Shown: positions 24,729-33,294, counted from the stretch's first letter. The stretch: 34,335 nt of DNA from Streptomyces sp. Isolate_45 (GCF_024721315.2 NZ_JANFAK020000093.1:1-34335); one strand, 5' to 3'. Program-made: numbers and translations. Notes: generated by a model not told the origin, from the letters alone.

Positions 24729-25625
24729 ATGGACACCATGCGGGAACGGTTCATCTCGGTCACGTCGCGGTTGCTGGAGGAGGACCCCCGGCTCGCGCTC
24801 GTGCTCGCCGAGATCACCATGGACGGATTCCGTCCGGCCCAGCAGCGGCATCCCGACCGGGTGATCAACGTCGGGATCAGGGAGCAGTTGTTGATCGGGG
24901 TGGGCGGAGGGCTGGCCCTGACGGGGCTGCGGCCGGTCGTGCACACCTTCGCCAGTTTCCTCGTGGAGCGGCCCTTCGAGCAGATCAAGCTGGACTTCGG
25001 CCACCAGGGCACGGGCGGCGTACTGGTCAGCTCCGCCGGCAGCTACGACTGGCCGGCCGGCGGGTTCACCCACATGGCACCGGGGGACGTGGCCCTGCTG
25101 GACACCCTCGACGGCTGGACCGTGCACGTGCCGGGGCATCCGGACGAGGCCGAGGCGCTGCTGAGGCACGCGGGCGCCGCCGGGGACGACAAGGTGTACG
25201 TCCGACTGTCGCAACAGTCGAACAGTTCCCCCCGCCCGCTGGACGGCCTGCGCTGGCGGGCCGTACGGGAGGGACGTGCCGGGGTGGTCGTCGCCGTCGG
25301 ACCCCTCCTCGACAACGTCCTCGCCGCGACCGAGGGGCTGGACGTCACCGTCCTGTACGCCGCCACGGTCCGGCCCTTCGACGACGCGGCCCTGCGCGCC
25401 GCCGTGGGGCGTGCCGGGGCGGACGTGGTGCTGGTCGAGCCGTACCTGGCGGGCACCTCCGCGACGGCGGCCGGGGCCGCCCTCCTGGACGTCCCGCACC
25501 GGGTCCTCCCGCTCGGGGTCGGGCGTGCCGAGCTCCGCCGGTACGGGACGATGGACGAGCACGTCGCCGCGCACGGGCTGGACGCCGGCTCGCTGCGGCG
25601 GCGGATCACCGACTTCCTCCGCTGA
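24729..25625 (+). CDS. Transketolase C-terminal subunit
   Basis: A 298-aa protein containing the pyrimidine-binding (Pyr) and C-terminal domains of transketolase. The segment INVGIREQLLIGVGGGLAL carries the Glu that protonates the thiamine cofactor. FASFLVERPFEQIK and GGFTHMAPGDVALL follow as in the family, and the last 100 residues form the C-terminal domain (VLYAATVRPFDD, VLVEPYLAGT). A strong GAGGGAGGGGAC precedes the ATG, 13 nt after the N-subunit stop, so the two are made together. A split transketolase is widespread in archaea and some bacteria, where it can serve non-oxidative pentose phosphate or secondary-metabolite sugar routes. Which one applies here cannot be read from the sequence. 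Confidence 0.9.
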   Translation: MDTMRERFISVTSRLLEEDPRLALVLAEITMDGFRPAQQRHPDRVINVGIREQLLIGVGGGLALTGLRPVVHTFASFLVERPFEQIKLDFGHQGTGGVLVSSAGSYDWPAGGFTHMAPGDVALLDTLDGWTVHVPGHPDEAEALLRHAGAAGDDKVYVRLSQQSNSSPRPLDGLRWRAVREGRAGVVVAVGPLLDNVLAATEGLDVTVLYAATVRPFDDAALRAAVGRAGADVVLVEPYLAGTSATAAGAALLDVPHRVLPLGVGRAELRRYGTMDEHVAAHGLDAGSLRRRITDFLR

Positions 25626-25646
25626 CCGCCCGGGGGTCGGGCCCCG

Positions 25647-26003
25647 TCAGCCGCCGCCCAGCTCCGGGTGGGCGGCGGCGAGTCTCTTCGGGGCCGCCTG
25701 CCGCCAGGAGTCGGTCAGGATCCCGCGCAGCTCCCCGGCGTCCGCCACGGCGGCGAGCCGGACCCGCAGCCACGCGTAGTTGTCGTCGTGACCCTCGCGG
25801 AGGAAGAACTTCTCCGGCTCGGCGGCGATCAGCTCGGCCCGGTCCTCCTTGGGGCACTTCACCCCGATCGAGGTGTCGTCGTCCGCGAGGGAGGCGAAGA
25901 CCTTGCCGCCCACCCGGAAGGTCGGCATGCCCCAGGCGAGCTTCTCGCTGCTCTCGGGCAGCGACAACGCGATCGTCCTGACGTCGTGCGCCGTCGTGGC
26001 CAT
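25647..26003 (-). CDS. MmcQ/YjbR-like DUF419 protein
   Basis: A 118-aa protein of the MmcQ/YjbR family, which adopts a CyaY-like double-wing fold. The typical pattern is present: DVRTIALSLPESSEKLAWG, TFRVGGKVFASL, a middle block SIGVKCPKE, then FFLREGHDDNYAWLRVRL. Its biochemical role is not established; related proteins are proposed to bind DNA. The start at 26003 is preceded by AAGGGGT. The stop lies 21 nt from the end of the convergent transketolase gene. It is separate from the conservon upstream by 123 bp. Confidence 0.88.
   Translation of the reverse strand: MATTAHDVRTIALSLPESSEKLAWGMPTFRVGGKVFASLADDDTSIGVKCPKEDRAELIAAEPEKFFLREGHDDNYAWLRVRLAAVADAGELRGILTDSWRQAAPKRLAAAHPELGGG
25650..25679 (+). 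terminator. Candidate terminator of the transketolase operon
   Basis: An 11-bp GC-rich stem (25650-25660 with 25669-25679) with an 8-base loop lies 24 nt after the transketolase stop. It overlaps the last codons of the convergent MmcQ-like gene. There is no U-tract. The overlap with coding sequence lowers confidence. Confidence 0.5.
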
Positions 26004-26126
26004 ACCGGTGACCCCTTTCCCTCGATCCCGCTGTTTCCCTCGATCATCCCCCGCTCGCCCTCCGGCCATCGGTGGTCCTGGTTCCCGACGGCGGAGGCCG
26101 GCACCGACGATCGCCGTCGACGCGCG

Positions 26127-26672
26127 TCAGGGCCGGCCGTCCTCCCGGGCGTGCAGCAGTTCCAGCAGCTCCGCGGCCAGGGCCTTCACCGTGGCCAGGC
26201 CCTCGGTCCCCCACCGGCGCGGCACCAGGTCCACCGCGCAGACCGTTCCGAGCACGATGCCCCGCCGGTCGGTGAGGGGTGCGCCCAGGTAGGACCGCAC
26301 CCCGCTCCCGTCGACGACGGCGTTGCCCGCGAAGCGCGCGAAGTCCCGTACGTCCTCCAGGACCAGCGCCCTGCGCCGCACCACCACGTGCGGGCACCAG
26401 CCGTGGTCGCGGGTGAGCACCCGCGCCGGGTAGCCGCCCGCGGGGACGTCCGGGTCGTGGTGCAGTCCGGCGAAGAACTGCCGTTCCTCCCCGACGAAGT
26501 TGACCCCGGCGTGGGGGGCCTCCAGGGTCTGCGCGACGTGCCGGGCGAAGGCGTCGAGCTCCGTGTCGGCCCGTTGTCCCAGGCCCATCTCCAACAGCCG
26601 GACGGCCCGCGCCGGCGCCTCCCGGTCCACCGGGGTGAGCAGCAGGTGGCCGGTCGATTCGTAGTACGTCAT
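26127..26672 (-). CDS. GAF domain protein, fifth gene of the conservon
   Basis: A 181-aa protein that is essentially one GAF domain (about residues 35-175): FARHVAQTLEAPHAGVNFVG, RQFFAGLHH, CPHVVV and RSYLGAPLTD...GTVCAVD. GAF domains bind small ligands, cyclic nucleotides or redox/heme cofactors. The ATG at 26672 is chosen for its strong GGGGGA 6 nt ahead. An ATG at 26696 would overlap the GTPase stop in an ATGA junction and is the alternative. A GAF gene appended to a conservon is not part of the four-gene core, and it may be a sensor feeding into the membrane complex. The ligand is unknown. Confidence 0.85.
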   Translation of the reverse strand: MTYYESTGHLLLTPVDREAPARAVRLLEMGLGQRADTELDAFARHVAQTLEAPHAGVNFVGEERQFFAGLHHDPDVPAGGYPARVLTRDHGWCPHVVVRRRALVLEDVRDFARFAGNAVVDGSGVRSYLGAPLTDRRGIVLGTVCAVDLVPRRWGTEGLATVKALAAELLELLHAREDGRP

Positions 26673-26692
26673 GGCGGTTCCCCCGGGTCCGG

Positions 26693-27373
26693 TCATGTGT
26701 GGGTGGTGACGGCCTCCGGGGGCGCGTGCGCGGCGGCCCGGTCGGCGGTCCGGGGCGGGGCCGGTGCGGGCTCCCGCCCGCCCGTCCCCGCCGTGGTCAA
26801 CAGGTGGTGGACCGGCGTGGCCGGCACGGCGGTGGCCGAGCCGGCCAACCGCGCGTCGCACCGGACGACCGGCACCTCCGGGGCGATCCCCAGCGCTTCG
26901 CCGAGTTCCCCCACCGTGTGGCGGTGGGCGCCGTCGAACTCGTTGACCGCGACGACGAAGCGGATCCCGCGCTTCTCGAAGAGGTCCACGGCGGGGAAGC
27001 GGTCCGCGAGCCGGCGTGTGTCGGCGATCACGACCGTGCCGAGGGCTCCCGCGCACAGTTCCTCCCACAGGAACCAGAACCGCTGCTGTCCGGGCGTGCC
27101 GAAGGGGTGGAGGACGTGGCGGTCGTCCAGGGTGATCCGTCCGAAGTCGAGGGCGACCGTCGTCGACGTCTTCCCCACCGGTCCCGCCGGTCCCGCCGGC
27201 GGATCGGCCGCCTCCCCGAGTCCGCTCAGCAGCTCCTCGGTGCGCAGGGGTTCGATCTCGCTGACCGCGCCCACGAAGGTGGTCCTGCCCGCCCCGAACC
27301 CGCCCGCGATCAGGATCTTCAAGGTCGCGGGGCGGGGCCGGTCCCCGGTGTCACAGTCGTCTGCGCAAGCCAT
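26693..27373 (-). CDS. CvnD-type GTP-binding protein of conservon
   Basis: A 226-aa small-GTPase-like protein (MglA/Ras-like) of the conservon. The P-loop reads GGFGAGRTT (24-32), with Arg30 where the family has Lys. The G3 region is FGTPGQQRFWFLW (91-103) and the NKxD position reads NEFD (144-147). SEIEPLRTEELL after the P-loop is the conservon signature. The protein normally cycles at the membrane with the kinase, roadblock and DUF742 partners as a G-protein-like relay. Lys to Arg at the P-loop usually lowers GTP hydrolysis or binding, so this copy may be a weak GTPase. The start overlaps the DUF742 gene by 23 nt, as is common in conservons. The last 40 residues are a Pro/Ala-rich tail. Confidence 0.93.
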   Translation of the reverse strand: MACADDCDTGDRPRPATLKILIAGGFGAGRTTFVGAVSEIEPLRTEELLSGLGEAADPPAGPAGPVGKTSTTVALDFGRITLDDRHVLHPFGTPGQQRFWFLWEELCAGALGTVVIADTRRLADRFPAVDLFEKRGIRFVVAVNEFDGAHRHTVGELGEALGIAPEVPVVRCDARLAGSATAVPATPVHHLLTTAGTGGREPAPAPPRTADRAAAHAPPEAVTTHT

Positions 27374-27773
27374 CGAGCACCGCCCTCAGCAAGGTCTGGT
27401 CGTCGGCCGCGAACGAGGGGTCCGCACCCGGGAAGCGGGGCGCCCTCGTGCTGACGGCCCCGTGTTCCATCAGGTCCGACAGCAGCACCTTCACCACCAC
27501 GGCCGGGAGCCCCAGTTGCCCGGCCACCTCGGCGACCGTCACGGCCGCCGCGTCCGCGCAGATCCGCAGCGCGAGGGCGTGTTCGGGCCCGAGCGGGGCC
27601 CTCGGCCGCACCCCCGTCGCGGCGACCAGGGACAGCAGGTCGAGCGCCACGGCCGGCCGGGTGCGGCCTCCGCTCGCCGTGTACGGGCGGGTCACCCGGC
27701 CCGCGGAATCGTCCAGCCAAGGTGCGTCCTGCTGCGTCCCGGCCCCGTGCGCCCCCCTCGCGCAGGCCCTCAT
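27351..27773 (-). CDS. CvnC-type DUF742 protein of conservon
   Basis: A 140-aa DUF742 protein. Conserved pieces are RPYTASGGRTRP near the start, PEHALALRIC, the helix-turn-helix-like TVAEVAGQLGLPAVVVKVLLSDLMEHGAV, and a C-terminal LLRAVLDGLRRR. DUF742 proteins resemble winged-helix domains but act as a soluble component of the conservon membrane complex. The ATG overlaps the roadblock gene's TGA by 4 nt, and the GTPase start lies within its 3' end. The operon order kinase-roadblock-DUF742-GTPase is the standard one. Confidence 0.92.
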   Translation of the reverse strand: MRACARGAHGAGTQQDAPWLDDSAGRVTRPYTASGGRTRPAVALDLLSLVAATGVRPRAPLGPEHALALRICADAAAVTVAEVAGQLGLPAVVVKVLLSDLMEHGAVSTRAPRFPGADPSFAADDQTLLRAVLDGLRRRL

Positions 27774-28201
27774 CGCTCCGTCTCGGCGACGGGCCGGCGC
27801 GGCGGGGCGGACAGGTACGGTCGTACGCTCTTGACCAGCATCGCCATCTCGTAGCCGAGTACGCCGGCGTCGGCCTCGCGGTCCGCGAGGACGGCGAGGC
27901 AGGTGCCGGAGCCGGCGGCCGAGACGAAGATCAGCGCCGTGTCGAGCTCGACCACCACCTGCCGGACCTCCGCGCCCTGCGCGAAATGGGATCCGGCGCT
28001 GCGGCCCAACGAGTACAGGCCGGAGGCCAACGCGGCCATGTGGTCGGCGCTGTCGGCGTCGAGGCCGTGCACGCAGGTGGCCAGCCCGTCCGCGGTGAGC
28101 AGTACCGCGCTGCGCGTGTACGGGACCCGCTGCACCAGGCCGCCGAGCAGCCAGTCGAGGTCCGACAGGTTGCTCGTCCTCGTCGCCGCTTCGCCGACCA
28201 T
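27770..28201 (-). CDS. CvnB-type roadblock/LC7 protein of conservon
   Basis: A 143-aa protein with a roadblock/LC7 fold (about residues 13-125): LDWLLGGLVQRVPYTRSAVLLTADGLAT, DHMAALASGLYSLGRSAG, VVVELDTALIFVSAAGSGTCLAV. Roadblock proteins act as GTPase-activating or scaffold partners of MglA-type GTPases, so this is the likely regulator of the CvnD-type protein. The start at 28201 is preferred because AAGGAG lies 8 nt upstream. The ATG at 28252, which overlaps the kinase stop (ATGA), would add 17 residues and remains possible. Confidence 0.92.
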   Translation of the reverse strand: MVGEAATRTSNLSDLDWLLGGLVQRVPYTRSAVLLTADGLATCVHGLDADSADHMAALASGLYSLGRSAGSHFAQGAEVRQVVVELDTALIFVSAAGSGTCLAVLADREADAGVLGYEMAMLVKSVRPYLSAPPRRPVAETER

Positions 28202-28248
28202 GGGGGTGCGCTCCTTGCTGAGGGTGGGGGTTCCGGGCGGGGCGTGGC

Positions 28249-29949
28249 TCATGCCTGCCGCTCCGCGGGCTCCGACTGTGCGAGGCCGAAGCCCCGTTGG
28301 AAGGCGGCCATCAGGCCCGGGTCGTGCAGGGGCTGCTGCGTGCGCGCCTCCGGCCGGGGGGCGGGGGCTTCGCGCAGTTCCGGTACCAGGTGCTGCTGGG
28401 CGCGGCGCCGGGGCAGGGACGGCCGGTCGGTGTCCGCGCGGGCGGCGGGTACGGGCGCGGCGGGTACGGGCGGCGCGGCCTCGGGCGCCGCGCCGGGGAA
28501 CGGCGCCCCGGGCGTCGGTGCCGGGGTCCCGACGAGATGGTCGGAACGGTCCTGGACGTGCTGTCCGTGCCCCGGCCCCGCCCCGGGCACCCGCTGCGCC
28601 GGCGTCCGGGGGCGCTCGCCGGCGTCGGACCCGCGTTCCGTCCGCCAGGCGCCCGGCGCGGTGACCCGTACGGGCTCCAACGGCGGGACGCCCCCCGCGC
28701 CGGTGCCCCACGAGGTGGCCCGTGATCCGGCCGCGAGGTCGGCGGCGCTCGGCGCCTCCGCGCCCAGCAGGCCCTGGGGCAGCACGAGCACGGCGAGCAC
28801 CCCGCCGTAGATGTTGGACTTGAGCTCCACGGCGATGCCGTGCCGCCGGGCCAGCGCCGAGACCACGAACAGGCCGATCCGTCCGTCGGCCAGCAGGTGC
28901 CGGACGCTGACCTGGTCGGGGTCGCCCAGCAGGGCGTTCATCCGGTGCTGCTCCTCGGCGGGCATCCCCAGTCCGCGGTCCTCGACCTCGACCGCGATGC
29001 CGGAGGTGACCCGCTCGGCCCGGACGACCACGTCGGTGTCGGGGGCGGAGAACACCGTGGCGTTCTCGACGAGTTCGGCCAGCAGGTGCACCACGTCGGC
29101 GACGGCGTGGCCGCGGACGGTGCCGCCCGCCGGGGGCACCACCTTGACCCGGGTGTACTGCTCGACCTCCGCGACGGAGGAGCGCAGCACCTCGCTCAGG
29201 TCGATCGGCCGGGTCCACTGCCGCCGGGAGGCGGCCCCGCCGAGTACGGCGAGGTTCTCGGCGTGCCGGCGGATCCGGGTGGCGAGGTGGTCGACGTGGA
29301 AGAGCTCCCTCAGCAGGTCCGGGTCCTCGACGGTGTCCTCCAGGCCGTCGAGCAGGGAGATCTCGCGGTGCACGAGCGACTGGAGCCGGCGCGCGAGGTT
29401 GACGAAGACCTCGACCTTGCGGTCGCTGTCGGTCGGCGCGGCCGGCGTGGCGAGCCGTACGAGGGTGGTCCGGGCCTGTTCCCGGGCGCCGCGCAGCTCC
29501 TGGGCCAGCAGCCAGAACTCGTCGACGCCGGCCGGATCCGGCGCGGCCGGCGGCCCGCTCGGGCTTCCGCGTACGGGACGGGGCGGGGTCTCGCCGCGTT
29601 CGAGGCGTTCGGCGTCCGTACGCAGCTCCTGGCGGCCGCGCACACTGGACCGCCGCAGCGCCTCGCAGCGGTCCCGTACGCCCTTGGCGGCGCGCTGGGC
29701 CCCGAGCAGCGCGGCGGCCAGGGCTCCGACGACTAGCAGGGCGCAGCCCGCGAGCACCGGCCACAGCCGGGCGTCCCGGTCACCGGCGCCACCGCCGAGC
29801 TGGAGCGTGAAGAGCACCGCCGCGGCGCCGCTGAGCGCGGCGGCGAGGGTGGGCAGCACGGCGGCGCGGATCAGCTGGGGGCGTGTCTGCCGGCGGGGGC
29901 CGGCAGCGTGTCTCGACGGGGAGTGGCGGGCGGCGCGGAGTCCGGACAT
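28249..29949 (-). CDS. CvnA-type sensor histidine kinase of conservon
   Basis: A 566-aa membrane protein. Two helices (about 27-51 and 62-84) are separated by only about ten residues, so there is almost no external sensor. A linker follows, then a helical dimerisation segment with DHLATRIRRHAENLAVLGG (220-238), a GHKL ATPase (N-box LLAELVENATVF, 289-300; EDRGLGM, 323-329; GRIGLFVVSALARRHGI, 356-372) and a roughly 170-residue Pro-rich tail. Conservon kinases are thought to work with their roadblock, DUF742 and GTPase partners rather than with a classical response regulator. None is encoded here. GAGGA lies ahead of the ATG at 29949. The short external part suggests sensing in the membrane or via the cytoplasmic GAF protein; this is inference. 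Confidence 0.93.
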   Translation of the reverse strand: MSGLRAARHSPSRHAAGPRRQTRPQLIRAAVLPTLAAALSGAAAVLFTLQLGGGAGDRDARLWPVLAGCALLVVGALAAALLGAQRAAKGVRDRCEALRRSSVRGRQELRTDAERLERGETPPRPVRGSPSGPPAAPDPAGVDEFWLLAQELRGAREQARTTLVRLATPAAPTDSDRKVEVFVNLARRLQSLVHREISLLDGLEDTVEDPDLLRELFHVDHLATRIRRHAENLAVLGGAASRRQWTRPIDLSEVLRSSVAEVEQYTRVKVVPPAGGTVRGHAVADVVHLLAELVENATVFSAPDTDVVVRAERVTSGIAVEVEDRGLGMPAEEQHRMNALLGDPDQVSVRHLLADGRIGLFVVSALARRHGIAVELKSNIYGGVLAVLVLPQGLLGAEAPSAADLAAGSRATSWGTGAGGVPPLEPVRVTAPGAWRTERGSDAGERPRTPAQRVPGAGPGHGQHVQDRSDHLVGTPAPTPGAPFPGAAPEAAPPVPAAPVPAARADTDRPSLPRRRAQQHLVPELREAPAPRPEARTQQPLHDPGLMAAFQRGFGLAQSEPAERQA

Positions 29950-30201
29950 CGGCGTCCTCGGTACGTGGGGCCCGGCCCCCAGTCGGTTCCCGGGGCCCGG
30001 TGTTGATCACCGGATACCCACGCTAGACCGCACGCTCCCACCCCGGACGCCGAGTTGGGGAACTTCGCCCGGGTGCTTCCCGCTCCCGATGGAGCGCTCG
30101 TACGACAGCCCGAATGCGCCGGGAGCGCGTACGCCCATATCCTGGGGGGCGCGCACCGCGGGCCCCGCCGGCCCCGTACGCCCCCTGCCCGGCGGCTCGG
30201 C

Positions 30202-30882
30202 TCAGTCCGGGGCCTGCCCGGGGGTGTCGGCGAACGGGCTCGTGTCGAGGTGTGCCAGCAGGTGCGCGGGGTCGCGGAAGACGGCGCGGGCGCCCGCCTC
30301 CTCCAGATCGGCGCGCGGGATGCCGCCGCACAGCAGGCCCACACAGGTGACGCCGGCCCGCGCACCGGCCTCCATGTCCCAGACGGTGTCCCCGACGAAC
30401 ACGGAGTCCCGGGCGGATGCCTCGGCGAGGGCGAGGGCGTGCCGCACCGGCTCGGGTGCGGGTTTGCCCTCGCTCACGTCGTCGGAACTCGCCGTCGCGG
30501 TGATGGCGTCGTCGGCGGCCACGGCCCGCCTGAGCGCGTCCAGTTCGGCGTCCTTCGCCGAGGTCACCAGCACGACCCGCCAGCCCCGGCGGTCGAGCTC
30601 GCGCAGCAGCCGCGCGGCGGAGTCCAGGGCGGGGAGCCGGTCGAAGTAGGTCGCGTAGAGGGTGGCGTGGGCGGCGCTGAGCGCCTCGTCGTCCTTCGGG
30701 TCGCGGCCCTCGCCCAGCAGGTGCGCGAGCAGATCCTCACCCGGCAGGCCGACCGCCCGGTGGATGTCGTGCGTCGGCACGTCGTGTCCCGCCTGCCGCA
30801 GGGCCTCCCACCAGCAGATGACGTGCAGGTGGTTGGTGTCGGCGAGGGTTCCGTCGACATCGAACAGGGCGGCCCGGTTCAT
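30202..30882 (-). CDS. HAD-superfamily phosphatase (phosphoglycolate-phosphatase-like)
   Basis: A 226-aa cytosolic HAD hydrolase with a C1 helical cap. Motif I FDVDGTLADT carries Asp8 (nucleophile) and Asp10. Motif II is LVTSAK (Ser108), motif III Lys140 in SEGKPAPE, motif IV GDTVWDM (Asp165, Asp169). These features predict a Mg2+-dependent phosphomonoesterase on small metabolites such as phosphoglycolate or sugar phosphates. The exact substrate is unknown. The ATG at 30882 is preceded by AGGAGGTG. It lies 233 bp after the upstream metallo-hydrolase gene and 252 bp before the conservon kinase gene. Confidence 0.9.
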   Translation of the reverse strand: MNRAALFDVDGTLADTNHLHVICWWEALRQAGHDVPTHDIHRAVGLPGEDLLAHLLGEGRDPKDDEALSAAHATLYATYFDRLPALDSAARLLRELDRRGWRVVLVTSAKDAELDALRRAVAADDAITATASSDDVSEGKPAPEPVRHALALAEASARDSVFVGDTVWDMEAGARAGVTCVGLLCGGIPRADLEEAGARAVFRDPAHLLAHLDTSPFADTPGQAPD

Positions 30883-31115
30883 GCGCACCTCCTGGGGTCC
30901 CGTCGGGGCCGGACGTGAGGTGCGCCTACCCGCGGTCCCCCTCCGCACTCCTCGGGCCCCGGGCCCTCGGGGGCTTCGGCGGCACCCGGACGGGCCGGGG
31001 CGGCCGGGAACGGCAGCCCGCCCCGGGGCTTCCGGTCGTCCTCGCACTCGGGCCGCCCCGCCCGGGAGCGGTCCGTCACTTCGCCGCGACCAGGTCGGTC
31101 AGGCCCGCCGGCCGG

Positions 31116-32369
31116 TCACGCCTCCCCCACCAGATCGAGCCCCGCGTCGGGTTCGACCGCCTTGTCGCCGCCGGTCCTGTCGGGCTCGTCCCGGTAGTTC
31201 ACCCACCTCTCCCATGCGAATCCGGGGGCCGCGATGGGCCGCCACCACGGGTCGCCGGGGATCTTGCCCGCGGGCTCGAACGGTTCGCCCGGCTTGGGCA
31301 TGGCCACGGCCTGGCCGACGCTGCGGGCGGCGATCATGGTGCGCTCGGCCGGGTCGGACCACGGGTGCGGGGCGAGGTTGAAGGTGCCCCAGTGGATCGG
31401 CAGGAGCACGCCGTGCGCCGTGCCGCCCTGGAGGTCGAGCTGGGCACGGATGCCCTCGTCGGGGGTCATGTGGATGTCGGGCCACGGGCCGGGGTCCGGG
31501 GTGCGGTCCTCGTGGTTCTTCGGCCAGTACTCCGAGTAGGCGCCGATCTGGATCATCGTCGCGTCGAAGGGGCCGTGAGCGGCGCCGATGTCCTTGAAGC
31601 CGGGGAAGTAGCCCGTGTCCCCGCTGTGGAACACCCGGTGCTCCTCGCCCGCGACGACCCAGGATGCCCAGAGGGTGAACTGCTGATTGCGCAGGCCGCG
31701 GCCACAGAAGTGTTGTGCCGGGGTGGCCGTGAGGGTGAGGCCGGCGACCTCGGTGGCCTCGTTCCAGTCCAGCTCGCGCAGCCGTCCGGCCGGGACGCCC
31801 CAGCGTTCCAGGTGCGCGCCGACGCCCAGCGGGACGGCGAAGACGGTGTTCGTGCCCGCCAGCGCCTTGATCGTCGGCAGGTCGAGGTGGTCGTAGTGGT
31901 CGTGGGAGATCACGACGACGTCGACCTCGCCCAAGGAGGCCAGCGGCACCGGCACCGGGTGCAGGCGCTTGGGCCCGGCGAAGGGGTAGGGAGAGCAACG
32001 CTCTCCCCAGACGGGGTCGAAGAGGACCCGGCGCCCGTCGATCTCCACGAGCACGCTGGAATGGCCCATCCACGTCACCCGCAGGCCACTGACCGGCGGT
32101 TTCGCCAGGTCGGCCAGGGTGGTCGGATGGACCGGGATCGGCGCGGCGGGGCTGCGGCGGACCCGCTGCTCCTTGTGGAAGTAGACCCGGGCGAACTCGG
32201 CCATCGACCCGGAGGGCCTGGTCCTGCCCTTCACCGGGTTCTGGAAGACGCCGTCCGCGAAGTTCGGCGAGCGTCGGATCCGCTCCAGCCGCGCGCCGGA
32301 GGGGTCCGCCCCGAAGGCTTCGGAGCGCAGGGCGCGCAGCCTGGGACGCAGGGGAAGGGAGCCGGTCAA
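31116..32369 (-). CDS. Metallo-beta-lactamase-fold hydrolase, NAPE-PLD/UlaG-like
   Basis: A 417-aa enzyme of the metallo-beta-lactamase fold. Zinc ligands are visible in SHDHYDHLD (H156, H158, D160, H161), TPAQHF (His220), SGDTGY (Asp251) and PIHWGTF (about His328). The blocks WMGHSSVLVEIDG, DPVWGERCSPYPFAGPKR and IGAYSEYW match the N-acylphosphatidylethanolamine phospholipase D-like family often labelled UlaG. The substrate is probably a phosphodiester lipid or related compound, but is uncertain. Translation starts at a TTG (32369) with GGAGG 5 nt upstream, the best-supported start here. The N-terminal 60 residues have no signal peptide, so it is likely cytoplasmic or peripheral. Confidence 0.88.
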   Translation of the reverse strand: MTGSLPLRPRLRALRSEAFGADPSGARLERIRRSPNFADGVFQNPVKGRTRPSGSMAEFARVYFHKEQRVRRSPAAPIPVHPTTLADLAKPPVSGLRVTWMGHSSVLVEIDGRRVLFDPVWGERCSPYPFAGPKRLHPVPVPLASLGEVDVVVISHDHYDHLDLPTIKALAGTNTVFAVPLGVGAHLERWGVPAGRLRELDWNEATEVAGLTLTATPAQHFCGRGLRNQQFTLWASWVVAGEEHRVFHSGDTGYFPGFKDIGAAHGPFDATMIQIGAYSEYWPKNHEDRTPDPGPWPDIHMTPDEGIRAQLDLQGGTAHGVLLPIHWGTFNLAPHPWSDPAERTMIAARSVGQAVAMPKPGEPFEPAGKIPGDPWWRPIAAPGFAWERWVNYRDEPDRTGGDKAVEPDAGLDLVGEA

Positions 32370-32450
32370 GGCGCCTCCTCAAGAGGGTGCGGTTCGAGGT
32401 GGCACGCTAGTACATGCACGACCATCCCAACGCGTACCGGCCCGCGAGGA

Positions 32451-32480
32451 TTCCGCCCGGCGGGAACCCGCCGGGCGGAA
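32451..32480 (-). terminator. Hairpin terminator after the SGNH hydrolase gene
   Basis: A perfect 14-bp inverted repeat (32451-32464 with 32467-32480) with a 2-base centre lies about 30 nt beyond the SGNH stop. It lies before the start of the next gene. It lacks a U-run. A few central pairs must open to form the loop. Confidence 0.75.
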
Positions 32481-32508
32481 CCGGGGCGCGTCCTGCTCCC
32501 GGGGCGCC

Positions 32509-33294
32509 CTACAGGGGCAGCAGGTCGGGGCGCTTGGCGGCGACGTGGTCGCCGGAGGACTCGCCCCGCAGCCGGCGTCCGATCCACGGCACGAGGTGCT
32601 CGCGGGCCCACTGGATGTTGTCGCGGGTCACGTCCACCGACCCGCGCGGCGGCGTCGGCGGCCACGGCTGGTCGGGGTCCGCCGGGATCCCGTAGCCCAG
32701 CACCTGCGCGGCGCGGAGCGCGACGCGGGTGTGGCCCTCGGGCGAGAGGTGCAGCCGGTCGCCGTCCCAGGCCCGCCGGTCCTGCACCGAGCGCAGCGAC
32801 CAGAGGTCGAGCACCGGGCAGTCGTACCGGTCGGCGATGGAGCGGACGTGCGCGCTGTACGTGGCGACCTTGCCCCGGAGGTGCCTCAGGACCGGTACGC
32901 CCCGCGTGTCGAAGCCGGTGGTGATCATGACGAGGCCCACGGCCCCCGTGAGGTCGGCCACGGCCCGCTCGAAGCGTTCCGCCACGTCGTCCGGGTCGCT
33001 GCCGGGCCGGATGATGTCGTTCCCGCCCGCGCAGAAGGTCACCAGGTCCGGTGCGAGGGCCCGGGCCCTCGGAACCTGTTCGGCCACGATCTGGTCGAGG
33101 AGCTTCCCCCGCACGGCCAGATTCGCGTACCGGAAGTCATGTTCGTCGCGCTGATCGGCGAGGAGCACGGCGAGGCGGTCCGCCCAGCCGAGATAGGAAT
33201 CCCCGGGTCCCGGGTCTCCCACGCCTTCGGTGAAGCTGTCCCCGATCGCCGCGTACGAGCCGATGGTCTTGAGTGTCGTCGTCGTCGCTGCCAC
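32509..33294 (-). CDS. SGNH/GDSL-family hydrolase
   Basis: A 261-aa serine esterase or lipase of the SGNH fold. Block I is AAIGDSFTEG with catalytic Ser20 (within GDSFTEG, 18-24). Block II Gly lies in the ANLAVRGK stretch, block III FCAGGNDII has Asn, and block V DRLHLSPEGH holds the Asp-x-x-His pair. No signal peptide is present, so it is probably cytoplasmic, acting on short esters. A GTG start at 33294 is preceded by AAGGA at suitable distance. It is monocistronic, bounded by hairpins at 32451-32480 and 33393-33429. Confidence 0.92.
   Translation of the reverse strand: MAATTTTLKTIGSYAAIGDSFTEGVGDPGPGDSYLGWADRLAVLLADQRDEHDFRYANLAVRGKLLDQIVAEQVPRARALAPDLVTFCAGGNDIIRPGSDPDDVAERFERAVADLTGAVGLVMITTGFDTRGVPVLRHLRGKVATYSAHVRSIADRYDCPVLDLWSLRSVQDRRAWDGDRLHLSPEGHTRVALRAAQVLGYGIPADPDQPWPPTPPRGSVDVTRDNIQWAREHLVPWIGRRLRGESSGDHVAAKRPDLLPL

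Noticed and set aside
30954..30971. GGGCCC-rich palindromic stretch upstream of the HAD gene as a terminator
   Set aside because: The arms do not form a long perfect stem and composition alone explains the symmetry.
31099..32382. 427-codon frame overlapping the metallo-hydrolase gene on the same strand
   Set aside because: It is an Arg/Pro/Gly-rich shifted-frame shadow; the other frame contains the full zinc-ligand set.
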